Notes: generated by a model not told the origin, from the letters alone. Positions 31,794 to 41,561 are shown, counted from the first letter of the stretch. The stretch: 53,631 nucleotides of DNA from CAWUIO01 sp963922455 (GCA_963922455.1 CAWUIO010000038.1:1-53631), one strand, 5' to 3'. Numbers and translations are program-made.

Positions 31794-34226
31794 ATGTCAA
31801 AAAACCTTGTAATTGTTGAGTCCCCTGCCAAAGCCAAGACCATTGAAGGATACCTCGGAAAAGATTTTGTGGTCAAGTCTAGTTATGGACACGTGCGGGA
31901 TTTGCCAAAAAATAACCAAGCCATAGACGTTCAAAATAACTTTGAACCAACCTACGAAATATCCGACGATAAAAAACAGGTAATCTCCGAATTAAAGAAA
32001 GCCGCCAAAAATGCCGAAGTTATTTGGCTCGCTACGGATGATGACCGAGAAGGAGAAGCCATTTCTTGGCACTTAAAGGAAACTTTAAAACTAAAAGACT
32101 CCATCACCCGTCGCATAGTTTTCCGAGAAATTACCAAAAAAGCCATTAGCCGGGCTATCGAGGCACCCCGTAGCATTGACATCGATCTCGTCAATGCGCA
32201 GCAAGCCCGTAGGATCCTAGACCGCCTAGTAGGTTTTGAGATCTCACCGCTTTTGTGGAAAAAAATTAAAACGGGCTTATCGGCCGGGAGAGTGCAATCG
32301 GTTGCCGTTCGCTTAATCGTGGAGCGGGAACGCGAAATTGAAGCATTCAACTCCACCTCAAGTTTTAAAATAAGTGCCGAGTTTCTTGTAGAGGGTAATA
32401 AAGTATTGTACGCTGAGTTACCCAAACGTTTAGAAAATGAATCAAGTGCCCAAGCGTTTTTGGAAAAATGCTTAGGTGCTATATTCAGTATTTTAAAGTT
32501 GGAGACCAAACCTGCCAAAAAATCTCCAGCCCCTCCCTTTACCACCTCCACCTTACAGCAGGAAGCCAGCCGTAAATTGCGCTATTCGGTGGCCCAGACC
32601 ATGACCCTGGCCCAGCGTCTCTATGAAGCCGGAAAGATTACCTACATGCGTACCGATTCTACCAATCTTTCCGAAGATGCAATCCTCGCTGCCAGTAAGG
32701 AAATAGAAAGCAAATATGGCCCTGAGTACGTCCAAAATCGCCGGTTTAAAACCAAAACCGAAGGAGCCCAAGAGGCCCACGAAGCCATCCGCCCGAGTGA
32801 TTTTAACAATCTTTTAGCGAGTCAAGACCGAAATGAACAAAAACTCTACGAACTAATCTGGAAACGGGCTGTCGCCTCACAAATGGCAGATGCCCAATTA
32901 GAAAGGACTACGGCCACGATTCAAATAGATCCCATCGAGTTTAATAAAACGGCAGCCGAACCAGCCAAAATGCCCAACCTCATCGCCAAAGGTGAGGTGA
33001 TCAAATTTGAGGGCTTTTTAAAAGTATACCTCGAATCAACCGACGACGAGGAGGAAGATGAGGATACAAGCCGTATGCTACCCCCACTCCGTATTGGGCA
33101 AGAACTGGATCTCCGAGAAATGACCGCAACCGAGCGATTTACCCGGCATCCACCCCGGTACACCGAAGCCAGCTTAGTAAAAAAATTAGAAGAAATGGGC
33201 ATTGGCCGCCCCTCTACCTATGCCCCTACGATCTCCACGGTACAAAAACGAGGCTACATCGTCAAAGAAGACCGGGAAGGGAAAGAACGTATGTATCGGG
33301 AGCTGAGCCTCGCCGATAATCAAATAAACGCCAAAGATAAAACCGAAATTACCGGCCGGGAAAAGTCCAAACTCTTCCCCACCGATGTGGCCCACGTAGT
33401 CAATGACTTCCTAATCCAACATTTTACCAATATCCTGGATTACTCCTTTACTGCCAAAGTGGAAAAGGAATTTGACGAAATCGCCGAAGGCAAAAAAGAA
33501 TGGGTCGAGATGCTCCGCAATTTTTATGGAGACTTCCACCAAAAAGTAGTCGTCACCGCCAAAGTAGACCGTTCGGAAGTAAATTCCAGCCGCGTTTTGG
33601 GAACTGACCCCAAAACTGGCAAGGATATCCTCGTTATTTTAGGTCGGTACGGAGCTTTTGCCCAAGTAGGAGAGACGCAAGATGGTGAGGAAAAGCCGCA
33701 AAGAGCCAGCTTACGCTCTGGACAACGCATGCAAACCATCACGCTCGAAGAAGCCCTCGAGCTGTTTAAGCTGCCTCGCGACGTGGGTATGTTCGAAGGC
33801 TATAAAATGGTGGCCAATATCGGCCGTTATGGCCCCTACGTACGGCACCACGAAAAATTTTACTCCCTCGGCAAGGAAGATGACCCACATGATATCTCAG
33901 AAGAACGGGCCATCGAGGTAATCCAGCTCAAGCGGAAAAAAGATGCCGAGAAAATCATAAGAATATTTGAGGAAGATCCTGAAATCCAGGTGCTTAATGG
34001 TCGTTGGGGCCCCTATATCAAGCACGGTAAAAACAATGTCAAGATACCCAAAGACATGGATGCGAAGGAGCTGACCCTTGACGATTGCCGAAAAATTATT
34101 GAGGAAGCGCCCGCCAAAAAAACCAAAGCCAAACCCAAGGCTAAAAAGAAAGAAGACACGGCCGAAAAGAAACCCAAAGCGAAGGCAAAAACCAAAGCCA
34201 AGCCTAAGGCCAAAAAGAAAAGTTAG
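31794..34226 (+). CDS. topA: DNA topoisomerase I with lysine-rich C-terminal tail
   Basis: The protein has 810 residues. The Toprim domain begins MSKNLVIVESPAKAKTIEGY and contains LATDDDREGEAISWHLKE. The active-site Tyr284 is in GKITYMRTDSTNLSEDAI, and EAHEAIRPSD, GIGRPSTYAPTI and YSFTAKVEKEFDEIA follow in the normal order. It relaxes negative supercoils in the cytoplasm. Instead of cysteine zinc ribbons the C-terminal part has topoisomerase C-repeats (GRYGPYVRHHEKFYSL, GRWGPYIKHGKNNVKIP), and the last about 50 residues are a Lys/Ala/Pro repeat tail (KTKAKPKAKKK) expected to bind DNA non-specifically. AGGA lies 5 bases before the ATG. Confidence 0.97.
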   Translation: MSKNLVIVESPAKAKTIEGYLGKDFVVKSSYGHVRDLPKNNQAIDVQNNFEPTYEISDDKKQVISELKKAAKNAEVIWLATDDDREGEAISWHLKETLKLKDSITRRIVFREITKKAISRAIEAPRSIDIDLVNAQQARRILDRLVGFEISPLLWKKIKTGLSAGRVQSVAVRLIVEREREIEAFNSTSSFKISAEFLVEGNKVLYAELPKRLENESSAQAFLEKCLGAIFSILKLETKPAKKSPAPPFTTSTLQQEASRKLRYSVAQTMTLAQRLYEAGKITYMRTDSTNLSEDAILAASKEIESKYGPEYVQNRRFKTKTEGAQEAHEAIRPSDFNNLLASQDRNEQKLYELIWKRAVASQMADAQLERTTATIQIDPIEFNKTAAEPAKMPNLIAKGEVIKFEGFLKVYLESTDDEEEDEDTSRMLPPLRIGQELDLREMTATERFTRHPPRYTEASLVKKLEEMGIGRPSTYAPTISTVQKRGYIVKEDREGKERMYRELSLADNQINAKDKTEITGREKSKLFPTDVAHVVNDFLIQHFTNILDYSFTAKVEKEFDEIAEGKKEWVEMLRNFYGDFHQKVVVTAKVDRSEVNSSRVLGTDPKTGKDILVILGRYGAFAQVGETQDGEEKPQRASLRSGQRMQTITLEEALELFKLPRDVGMFEGYKMVANIGRYGPYVRHHEKFYSLGKEDDPHDISEERAIEVIQLKRKKDAEKIIRIFEEDPEIQVLNGRWGPYIKHGKNNVKIPKDMDAKELTLDDCRKIIEEAPAKKTKAKPKAKKKEDTAEKKPKAKAKTKAKPKAKKKS

Positions 34227-34240
34227 TACCAAGCCCAATT

Positions 34241-34366
34241 GGGGCTGCCCCCCGGTTTACTTAATTACCACGATTGTAAGGAAGTAGCTGGGGGTCGGGC
34301 TTTCGCTACTCGCCACCCTGCGCACTTCCAGCGGCGGGCTCAAACAGGCCGCTCTATCCCTCAGCC
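34241..34366 (+). repeat. Family B structured repeat, copy B8
   Basis: GGGGCTGCCCCC ... GGGGGTCGGGCTTTCGC, TACTCGCCACCC, GGGCTCAAACAGGCCGCTC and TATCCCTCAGCC. The arms are CCCCC and GGGGG around about 40 bases. It begins 14 bases after the topA stop. Confidence 0.8.
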
Positions 34367-34693
34367 GAATGAGAAGAGAGAACCGAGAAGCGGGAGGAGA
34401 GATGTTGGAGACGGGAACCGGGACGTGGGAACCAGGAATTTTTGTCATAGCCTAAAACAATGTCCGGCTCGGCCCTAAATGATTTGCGGTCGCATCTCTA
34501 AGGCGCCATTTCTGCCTGTAAAAAGGATGCGTATACTTGGCTACGGTACCCCATGGCAGGTTAATCCTATAAAAGATACTATTTACCCTGGTAAAAATCT
34601 ATTATTCCCATAAGAATGAAGGAAATACCCCGTAAAGGTTTGGGCGTGTAACTATTCTTTTCAATTTTTGAAAAACCGTATACCAGGTTCCAT
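34367..34693. other. Intergenic region between topA repeat and nuoL
   Basis: About 330 bases with no coding frame. It starts with a purine-rich stretch after the family B copy and ends with the nuoL 5' region; no TAnnTTTG element was found close to nuoL. Confidence 0.45.
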
Positions 34694-36727
34694 ATGCTAT
34701 TGATCATCCTAATACTGTTTGTCCCCTTTTTACAGTTTGTCATCCTGGCAGGGTTCTATCCTCAAAAGTCCCGAGTCAATGCTTGGATGTATGTATGCAA
34801 TGGTATTTTGTTGGGTTTGCTAGGGACCTTAGTTCTCAAAAGCGGCCTCGAGCCCCAAAGCATCCGCTATGCATGGATGCAAGTGGGTGATTTTTCTCTT
34901 GATTTTGGGCTAAGCCTGGATAAGCTCAGTTACCCATTACTCTTTTTAGTCGTACTTATTTCTTTTTTAGTACAAGTATTCTCCACAGAGTATATGCAGC
35001 ACGAAAGGCGGTACGCTCGGTATTTTGCTTTTTTGGGCTTGTTTACCTTCTCTATGATCGGCATCGTTTTAGCTTCTAACCTCTTACTTCTGTATTTCTT
35101 TTGGGAGCTAGTAGGGCTTTCTTCCTATCTTTTGATTGGATTTTGGTTTAGCAAAGAAGCTGCTCGTCAAGCGGCCCGTAAAGCCTTTTTGCTCAATCGA
35201 GTGGGAGATGCCGCTTTTTTGATTGGCATAATATTATGTGCCCATTACCTAGGTACTCTCGAGATTGATAGCTTGCTTGAAGCTAGTTTAAGCAGCCCAG
35301 TGTCAACTCCCTTAACTCTTATTGGCATTTGTTTGCTAGGGGGCGCACTCGGAAAGTCAGCCCAGTTCCCTTTGTATATCTGGCTTCCAGATGCTATGGA
35401 AGGGCCTACCCCAGTCTCCGCTTTAATTCACGCTGCGACCATGGTTGCCGCCGGTATCTACCTAATTGCCCGCATCTTTGGTTTATTAAGCCTGGAAGCG
35501 GGCGCGATTCTAGCGAGTATCGGAGGGCTTACGATTGTAATTGGGGCACTGGCGGCTTTGGCCCAGCAAGATATCAAAAAAGTTTTGGCCTATTCTACGA
35601 TTTCCCAACTCGGCTATATGGTTTTAGCAATGGGCACTGGGGCTTATACTGCCGGACTTTTTCACTTGTTCACCCACGCATTTTTTAAAGCTGGCTTATT
35701 TTTAGGGGCAGGATCATTGATCCACAGCCTGCACGAAGCCCAACACAAACATCACGTACATTGGGATGCCCAGGACATTCGGCTTATGGGAGGGCTACGT
35801 AAAAAAATGCCCTTTACTGCGCTGACTTTTGCCGTATGCAGCTTGGCCTTGATGGGTTTTCCTTTAACTTCTGGTTTTCTTTCCAAAGATGCGATTCTCT
35901 CGGGTAGTTTGGCTTGGGCCAGTCAGCAAGGAAGCGGGGTGAGCTATTTGCTTCCTTTTAGTAGTTTTCTGGGTGTGGTATTGACTGCCTGGTATATGGC
36001 TAAAACCTATTATCGGGTGTTTGAGGGGCATTTTCGGGGGAATTCCAGCGCGCTGGATACGCCAAAAGTTGAGGGAGCTTTACAGGAGGGGAAACTAGGG
36101 ATTAAACTCCCCTTAATCATCTTGGCGGCAGCTAGTATATTTCTGCTATTTGGCCTTAACCCCATACAGGCAGAAGATTCCTGGCTATGGCATATAATTG
36201 ATATTACCCCAGAAAAAACCTGGACAGGGAGCCTCTTGGCAAATGGAGCTACCTTAAAACTACTGGCCCATGAGTATCATACCTTGGCTAGTGTCCTTTC
36301 ATTGGCCTTGCTGAGCCTAGGCGTGGCTTTGGCGGTATGGACAATCCGGAGAAACCAGCAGGCATTCCCAGCAGAAGATCAAAAAACAGACTTAAAACCG
36401 TCTATTTGGTCAGAAGCTTTTTATCTAGATCGAGCGTATCGTGTCCTTATTTTACAGGGAGGAGAGCGTTTTAGTATGGCAATTAGTCGCTTTGATTTAG
36501 GGTTTGTAGATACCCTTGTAAACCGGATAGGAGAAACTCACGTCGTGTTCTCACACATTATTTCCTGGCTGGACCGCACGCTAGTGGATGGCTTAATTAA
36601 CTTTATAGCGAAGTTGGCCAACATACTTGGATCTTTAACCCGCTCAGGTAAACGCGGAAAAGTACAAAATTACATTCGGCTAACGATTATTATTGTTCTC
36701 ATAGGATTTTTCTGGCTTTTATTGTAA
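34694..36727 (+). CDS. nuoL: NADH-quinone oxidoreductase subunit L, outside a nuo cluster
   Basis: This 677-residue antiporter-like subunit of complex I is expected to have about 15-16 transmembrane helices. The conserved Glu is in FFWELVGLSSYLLIGFW, the key Lys in GKSAQFPLYIWLPDAMEGPT, then PVSALIHAATMVAAGIYLIA, DIKKVLAYSTISQLGYM and FKAGLFLGAGSLIH. The C-terminal portion with AFYLDRAYRVLILQ and LDRTLVDGLINFIAKL fits the long lateral helix and last helix of true NuoL, which argues against the shorter DabB-type paralogue. No other nuo gene or dabA is adjacent: topA lies upstream and a convergent DUF6702 gene downstream, 11 bases away. It either completes a complex encoded elsewhere or is an extra copy. 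Confidence 0.88.
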   Translation: MLLIILILFVPFLQFVILAGFYPQKSRVNAWMYVCNGILLGLLGTLVLKSGLEPQSIRYAWMQVGDFSLDFGLSLDKLSYPLLFLVVLISFLVQVFSTEYMQHERRYARYFAFLGLFTFSMIGIVLASNLLLLYFFWELVGLSSYLLIGFWFSKEAARQAARKAFLLNRVGDAAFLIGIILCAHYLGTLEIDSLLEASLSSPVSTPLTLIGICLLGGALGKSAQFPLYIWLPDAMEGPTPVSALIHAATMVAAGIYLIARIFGLLSLEAGAILASIGGLTIVIGALAALAQQDIKKVLAYSTISQLGYMVLAMGTGAYTAGLFHLFTHAFFKAGLFLGAGSLIHSLHEAQHKHHVHWDAQDIRLMGGLRKKMPFTALTFAVCSLALMGFPLTSGFLSKDAILSGSLAWASQQGSGVSYLLPFSSFLGVVLTAWYMAKTYYRVFEGHFRGNSSALDTPKVEGALQEGKLGIKLPLIILAAASIFLLFGLNPIQAEDSWLWHIIDITPEKTWTGSLLANGATLKLLAHEYHTLASVLSLALLSLGVALAVWTIRRNQQAFPAEDQKTDLKPSIWSEAFYLDRAYRVLILQGGERFSMAISRFDLGFVDTLVNRIGETHVVFSHIISWLDRTLVDGLINFIAKLANILGSLTRSGKRGKVQNYIRLTIIIVLIGFFWLLL

Positions 36728-36738
36728 AACCCTGCTTT

Positions 36739-37272
36739 TTATTTGCTAGGGAAATCCAGAAGGGTTTTGCCTTTTAGGAACATGAGAGTCGTTTTTAGGT
36801 CTTTATATCGTATATTCACTAAGTTTACTTGATCGTCAAACCTGTCTACCAAAACGGAATTTCTAAATTTATACCCAGCTTGTATAGAAGAGCAGGGGAT
36901 TTCGATAAAAAGTAAAAAGCCTTCAAGCTCCGTTTCCATACCCAAGTATTTCATAGAAAGTCGCTTATTGTTTGAACTGATTATTTGGAAATGTTTTTCC
37001 AGATAGGATTGAATTAGCGGCTTATATTTTTCGGAATCGTCTAAACTAAGCTTTGCATTTTTACTTAAATTTTGGATGGCTTCTTCAAAATCATCAGAAA
37101 AGACCCGGAGGCTCACTTCAAATCTTTTTTTACTTGTATTATAATTCATTTCGGCCAAACTGGTATGAAAATCATGTAGAGTGCTTGCTTGGGCTTGGAC
37201 GAGCTTCGTTTCCGGGGAAGTATAGCCCAGGAAACTAGCATTTAATAAGGAATATAAAAGCCAAAGTACCAT
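36739..37272 (-). CDS. DUF6702-family protein
   Basis: The 177-residue protein has a weak signal peptide (MVLWLLYSLLNASFLGY) and the DUF6702 pattern: HDFHTSLAEMNYNTSKKRFE, VSLRVFSDDFEEAIQN, IQSYLEKHFQIISSNNKRLS, MKYLGMETELEGFLLFIEI and DDQVNLVNIRYKDLKTT. These predicted periplasmic or surface proteins have no known biochemical role but frequently sit next to M1 peptidase or protease genes in Bacteroidota. Here it follows rseP by 18 bases on the same strand, so the order dxr-rseP-DUF6702 is likely one transcript. Confidence 0.8.
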   Translation of the reverse strand: MVLWLLYSLLNASFLGYTSPETKLVQAQASTLHDFHTSLAEMNYNTSKKRFEVSLRVFSDDFEEAIQNLSKNAKLSLDDSEKYKPLIQSYLEKHFQIISSNNKRLSMKYLGMETELEGFLLFIEIPCSSIQAGYKFRNSVLVDRFDDQVNLVNIRYKDLKTTLMFLKGKTLLDFPSK

Positions 37273-37290
37273 GTATCTTTACACTTTTTC

Positions 37291-38601
37291 TTAATAAAAG
37301 AGATTGAATATATCGATGGATATTACAAAAACCATAAGCGCCAGAAGAAGGAAAATGCCAACATATTGCGCTTTTTCTAAGAAATTGTCGGATGGTTTTT
37401 TTCCACTTACAATCTCAAACATTAAAAACATAACGTGACCACCGTCCAGAGCTGGAATGGGTAAGAAATTCAAGAAGGCTAGCCACATAGAAAGAATAGC
37501 CACAATCCGCCAAAAATGGTACCAATCCCATTCCGTTCCGAATATTTTGGCAATCCCGATGGGGCCCGATAAAGACCGTACGGATACTTCTTGACGGAAA
37601 ATTTTACTAAACCCCTTAATATTAAGCCATACCGAACCAAATGCTCGTTCTACTGCCAAGGGAATTGACTCAGCAAAAGAGTAATATACGCGTTCGTTCT
37701 CAATAGGGAACTCGGGTTGAAAACCAAAAGTGCCATCTGCTGAGGAGGGGATACTCAAGGTAATTTCTTTACCGTCTCTTTTTATGCCAAGCTTTATGGT
37801 CTCGCCTTTGTGCTCATCTTGAAGATCTTTAAACTCGTGGAAGTACGTAATGGGATCTCCATTAAAAGAGGTAATTACGTCGCCCGACTGCATACCGTAT
37901 TCTTCTGCCGGGCGGCCAGGAGCAACCATACCAATGCTAAACGGGGTTCGCCACGTAAAAGGAGGTTGATCTTTATTTTCAGAGAGGCGCTCGATCATAT
38001 TATTGGGGATATCCACCCTCAATTCCTTTCCATCTCGTAATACAGTATAATAGCTATTACTACTTAAAAAAGCATCGGGGCTGATCACGTCATAATATTT
38101 TTGGGCAGGCACCCCATTGACAGCAATAATCTGATCTCCGGTCTGCAGCCCTATTTCTTCACCTAATTCATATACTTGAAGGCCATATTTATTGACTTCG
38201 GAAATGGGTAGATAAGGATCTCCCCAAACGTAAACCAAGCCTACAAACATCATGATTCCGGTGATCACATTGACCAAGATACCTCCCATCATGACGATCA
38301 ACCTTTGCCAAGCGGGTTTGGCCCGGAATTCATAATCTTTAGGTTCTTCGGCGAGTTGTTTGGTATCAAAAGATTCGTCAATCATTCCGGAGATTTTCAC
38401 AAAACCTCCTAAAGGTAGGGCCCCCACCGAATATTCGGTTTCACCCCAGTTGACACCAAATATCTTGGGAGGGAAACCGATTGAAAATTTTTCTACACGC
38501 ATGCCAAAAAACTTGGCGGTTATTAAGTGGCCCCACTCGTGGAGCCCAACGATTATGGACAGCCCAAGAATTAGCTGTCCGACCATAATTAGTGTACCCA
38601 T
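37291..38601 (-). CDS. rseP: Site-2 intramembrane metalloprotease RseP
   Basis: The 436-residue membrane protein has the zinc motif HEWGH at 21-25 and the third ligand region LNFLPIPALDGGHVMFL near the C-terminus. Two PDZ-like domains lie between them: YVWGDPYLPISEVNKYGLQV to GDQIIAVNG, and IGMVAPGRPAEEYGMQSGDV followed by ITSFNGDPI. In E. coli RseP cleaves anti-sigma factor RseA; Bacteroidota homologues act on anti-sigma factors or signal peptides. The gene lies 30 bases downstream of dxr, the common Bacteroidota and Gammaproteobacteria order. Confidence 0.95.
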   Translation of the reverse strand: MGTLIMVGQLILGLSIIVGLHEWGHLITAKFFGMRVEKFSIGFPPKIFGVNWGETEYSVGALPLGGFVKISGMIDESFDTKQLAEEPKDYEFRAKPAWQRLIVMMGGILVNVITGIMMFVGLVYVWGDPYLPISEVNKYGLQVYELGEEIGLQTGDQIIAVNGVPAQKYYDVISPDAFLSSNSYYTVLRDGKELRVDIPNNMIERLSENKDQPPFTWRTPFSIGMVAPGRPAEEYGMQSGDVITSFNGDPITYFHEFKDLQDEHKGETIKLGIKRDGKEITLSIPSSADGTFGFQPEFPIENERVYYSFAESIPLAVERAFGSVWLNIKGFSKIFRQEVSVRSLSGPIGIAKIFGTEWDWYHFWRIVAILSMWLAFLNFLPIPALDGGHVMFLMFEIVSGKKPSDNFLEKAQYVGIFLLLALMVFVISIDIFNLFY

Positions 38602-38631
38602 ATTTTGGTATGTGAGAAAGGGAGCCAGGAT

Positions 38632-39810
38632 TTAAGCGTGGCTCATTTGATTACATATTTCCCGGGCTATAGTGCGGGTTATTTCGTCTGATTGTACATA
38701 GTCTTCGTAAGAAGGGTGCTTAATGTATGAGATTTTGTTCATACATGTATCGATTATTTCGGGCATATCCAGGAAACGAATTTTATCTCCCAGAAACTCT
38801 TCTACGACGATTTCGTTGGCTGCGTTAAGTACGCAGGGCATATTACCGGCTTTACCTAAGGCTTCAAAGGCCAAAGCCAGGTTTTTGAATGTATCGGTAT
38901 CCGGTTTTTCAAAAGTCAAGGCCGGATAATCAATAAAGTCAAAACGCGGAAAATCTGATTCTATGCGTTGGGGATACCCCAAGGCGTATTGAATCGGTAA
39001 CTTCATATCGGGCAATCCCATTTGGGCTTTCATAGAGCCGTCACGGAACTGTACTATGGAATGTATGATAGATTGAGGATGTACGATGACATCTACTTGT
39101 TCTACATCTAGATCAAAAAGCCATTTGGCTTCAATCACTTCCAGTCCTTTATTCATCAAAGAAGCCGAATCGATCGTGATTTTGGCTCCCATCACCCAAT
39201 TGGGGTGTTTTAAGGCCTGGGCCTTGGTTACGCCTATTAATTCTTCCCGGCTTCTTCCCCGAAAAGGACCACCGGAGGCCGTCAGGATAATTTTCTCAAT
39301 GGGGTTTCTTTCTTCTCCCACTAAACATTGAAAGATTGCCGAGTGTTCCGAGTCAACGGGGATTATAGAAACTCCATTCTCTTTGGCTTTGCCCATCACC
39401 AATTCACCGGCCACCACGAGGGTCTCTTTGTTAGAGAGGGCTATATCTTTACCCGCATCTAGGGCTTTGAGGGTGGGCATCAAACCACAATATCCTACCA
39501 AAGCGGTTAATACCATATCGGTGTCGGGGGCTTGCACTACTTCTCCCAGGGCTGCTTCGCCCGCTAAGACCTCAATACCTAGAGGATGCAAAGCTTCCTG
39601 TACAATAGGGTATAGAGATTCATCGGTAATTACTACCCGAGCGGGCTTAAATTGCTGGGCTTGCTGGATGAGGAGCTCGTAATTACGACGGGCACTGAGG
39701 CAAGTTACCTCAAAATGTTGGGGGTTTTTCTCAATTACGTCAAGGGCTTGGGTACCAATGGAACCTGTGGAACCCAATATGGCAACGCGTTTGGGAGTGC
39801 TGCTATGCAT
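38632..39810 (-). CDS. dxr: 1-deoxy-D-xylulose 5-phosphate reductoisomerase
   Basis: The enzyme has 392 residues. NADPH binding is in VAILGSTGSIGTQALDVIEK, the catalytic metal site is in IIPVDSEHSAIFQCL with GGPFRGRSREEL, and NKGLEVIEAKWLFD and HPQSIIHSIVQFRDGS follow. It converts DXP to MEP, the first committed step of the non-mevalonate isoprenoid pathway. ispF of the same pathway is at 51656-52138. Length and ATG start are as expected. Confidence 0.97.
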   Translation of the reverse strand: MHSSTPKRVAILGSTGSIGTQALDVIEKNPQHFEVTCLSARRNYELLIQQAQQFKPARVVITDESLYPIVQEALHPLGIEVLAGEAALGEVVQAPDTDMVLTALVGYCGLMPTLKALDAGKDIALSNKETLVVAGELVMGKAKENGVSIIPVDSEHSAIFQCLVGEERNPIEKIILTASGGPFRGRSREELIGVTKAQALKHPNWVMGAKITIDSASLMNKGLEVIEAKWLFDLDVEQVDVIVHPQSIIHSIVQFRDGSMKAQMGLPDMKLPIQYALGYPQRIESDFPRFDFIDYPALTFEKPDTDTFKNLALAFEALGKAGNMPCVLNAANEIVVEEFLGDKIRFLDMPEIIDTCMNKISYIKHPSYEDYVQSDEITRTIAREICNQMSHA

Positions 39811-39900
39811 TCAATGAGATACTTAAAAACTTTGGAGATGAACAATTCGCAATACTAAAAAGATTATCCTTGATCAACAAGGGAATGGACGGAAATCTCC

Positions 39901-40008
39901 TTATTTCGATTTGCGATTTGATTTAGTATGGGCTTTCCAGTCCATCAAATAACCCACAGCCGGAAAGATAATACTCCCTACAAATACCAAGATAACTTTG
40001 ACGAGCAT
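39901..40008 (-). CDS. Possible 35-residue single-span membrane protein
   Basis: ATG 40008 opens MLVKVILVFVGSIIFPAVGY then LMDWKAHTKSNRKSK and a TAA. One hydrophobic helix (2-22) is followed by a short basic tail, consistent with positive-inside topology. It lies 90 bases upstream of dxr on the same strand. No other signal supports it, and a 35-codon frame can arise by chance. Confidence 0.35.
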   Translation of the reverse strand: MLVKVILVFVGSIIFPAVGYLMDWKAHTKSNRKSK

Positions 40009-40119
40009 ACTCGTTTATTTTTTTTTATTGATAATTTTGTAATAAACCGTGGGATCAATTTGTTTTCAGTTTGGACGTAAATCCCTTACTTTGAGCATAA
40101 AGCAAAAGGATCTGCATTT

Positions 40120-40247
40120 GGCTGAGGGATAGAGCGGCCTGTTTGAGCTCGTGTAGGCCTCACAGGGAAAGGCAGCGAGTAGCGAAAGCCCGACCCCCGG
40201 CTAGTATCCGATAATTTCAGTAGATTCTTTCTCCGGGGGGCAGCTCC
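40120..40247 (-). repeat. Family B structured repeat, copy B9 (reverse orientation)
   Basis: On the element strand: GGAGCTGCCCCCCGG, about 30 bases, CCGGGGGTCGGGCTTTCGC, TACTCGCTGCC, a variable stretch, GAGCTCAAACAGGCCGCTC and TATCCCTCAGCC. The arms CCCCCGG and CCGGGGG match over 7 bp. Confidence 0.8.
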
Positions 40248-40318
40248 AAGTTTTGGATTTACTAAAATTATATCAAATTGAGATGACCCGACGTTAATAG
40301 TACTACAAAAATACACCT

Positions 40319-40717
40319 ATGGATTTAAAACCAACACAAAAAGTTGAAACAAGTTTTAGTTTGGCCTCTATGACCGACATTGTGTTTCAATTATTGATTT
40401 TTTTCATGCTTACCTCCTCTTTTGTTACACCAGCGGCCTTGCCGGTAAATTTGCCATCTAGTTCGGAGGCCCCTGCCATTACCCCGGATGTGCAGGTGAC
40501 TATCACGGGAGATTATCAGTATTTTGTAAACAATGAGCCTGTGACCGATGCGCAATTAGACGCGAAAATGCAAGAAGCTCTGGCGATATCAAAGGAAGCG
40601 ATGGTAGTAATCAATATGGACAAGGAAGAAGCTGTAAAGTACCTAGTACGTGTGGCTTCTCTGGCTAACAAATTAGGGGCCAAGGTCTCGGTGGCTACCA
40701 AAGTGGAAACCGAGTGA
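40319..40717 (+). CDS. exbD: ExbD/TolR-family biopolymer transport protein
   Basis: The 132-residue protein has a short cytoplasmic N-terminus, one transmembrane helix (MTDIVFQLLIFFMLTSSFV) with the essential Asp at its start (Asp21 in MTDIVFQ), and a periplasmic domain that ends with the small, regular fold of the family. It pairs with ExbB/TolQ to use the proton gradient to energise TonB-type receptors. No exbB is present immediately upstream; instead a family B repeat is there. A TonB-like gene follows after 25 bases. Confidence 0.85.
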   Translation: MDLKPTQKVETSFSLASMTDIVFQLLIFFMLTSSFVTPAALPVNLPSSSEAPAITPDVQVTITGDYQYFVNNEPVTDAQLDAKMQEALAISKEAMVVINMDKEEAVKYLVRVASLANKLGAKVSVATKVETE

Positions 40718-40742
40718 GTTTTTGAACCCAATAGACACTATT

Positions 40743-41561
40743 ATGGCTATTCCTTTAAAATCTGAAAAATTACGAGAGCGCCAACACCAGCGGGTAGCCT
40801 TTCTTTTGACATTTTTTATGAATGTAGCTTTGCTGGCCATGCTATATTTTATGAAAATATATTTTGAAGAAGAAAATCCCCTCTTTGAATACGGCATGGA
40901 AGTAAGCTATGGGCAGGATGACCGGGGTAGTGGTAATACACCGGTACCCATAGAAGAAATCCGGAGTAATCCGGCGCCTACCGAAGCGACGGAAAGTGAA
41001 CAAAGTGATCCTGTACCTACCCAAACAGAAAACATAGAGACGGTAGATGCTCCCACCCCTCCGATCCCTCAACCCAAGCCAGATCAAAGCAATGCCTCAG
41101 AAAAGAGCCAACCTGATCCTTTGCCCCCAAAAGACCCGGCCCCTAAGAAAGTACAATCGGACAAAGCTACCCAAAATACTCCCGGTCAAGGCGATGACCC
41201 CGGAGAAAAGGGAAATAAGGGGAAAGAGACGGGTATTAATGAACAGGGGCTATACAAAGGCGGGGGAGGCAAAGGCGGAACTTCTTTGAGTGTGTCTGGT
41301 TGGAAGTGGGAAGAAGCTCCCAATGTACAGGACCAATCGAGCAAAACTGGAAAAATTATCTTTGTAGTTAAGGTAGATGATCAAGGAAATTTTCTCACCG
41401 TAAAGGCTTTATATCCTGGTACTACGGTGGCCGATCGTAGGGTGGTAGAAAAGTACCGAATGGCTGTCCTAAATTCCTATCTTGAACCTGATGAAACTGC
41501 GGGAGAAAATCCTGCTCCCATCTCCCAAGGGACTGTGACCTTTACCCTGACGGCACGTTAG
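40743..41561 (+). CDS. TonB/TolA-like periplasm-spanning protein
   Basis: I start at ATG 40743 (MAIPLKSEKLRERQHQRVAF); a TTG at 40722 would add 7 residues. Roughly 270 residues: a cytoplasmic N-terminus, one transmembrane helix (about 18-36, VAFLLTFFMNVALLAMLYFM), an extended Pro/Gln/Asp/Lys-rich periplasmic spacer (about 60-175), and a C-terminal domain of about 85 residues (GKIIFVVKVDDQGNFLTVKA ... AVLNSYLEPDE ... TVTFTLTAR) with TonB/TolA-like layout. Together with the adjacent ExbD it should transmit energy to outer membrane receptors or Tol functions. The C-terminal domain lacks the YP motif of classical TonB. Confidence 0.75.
   Translation: MAIPLKSEKLRERQHQRVAFLLTFFMNVALLAMLYFMKIYFEEENPLFEYGMEVSYGQDDRGSGNTPVPIEEIRSNPAPTEATESEQSDPVPTQTENIETVDAPTPPIPQPKPDQSNASEKSQPDPLPPKDPAPKKVQSDKATQNTPGQGDDPGEKGNKGKETGINEQGLYKGGGGKGGTSLSVSGWKWEEAPNVQDQSSKTGKIIFVVKVDDQGNFLTVKALYPGTTVADRRVVEKYRMAVLNSYLEPDETAGENPAPISQGTVTFTLTAR

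Noticed and set aside
34694..36727. DabB-type (DUF2309-associated) transporter instead of NuoL
   Set aside because: The C-terminal lateral-helix region of true NuoL is present and no dabA gene is adjacent.
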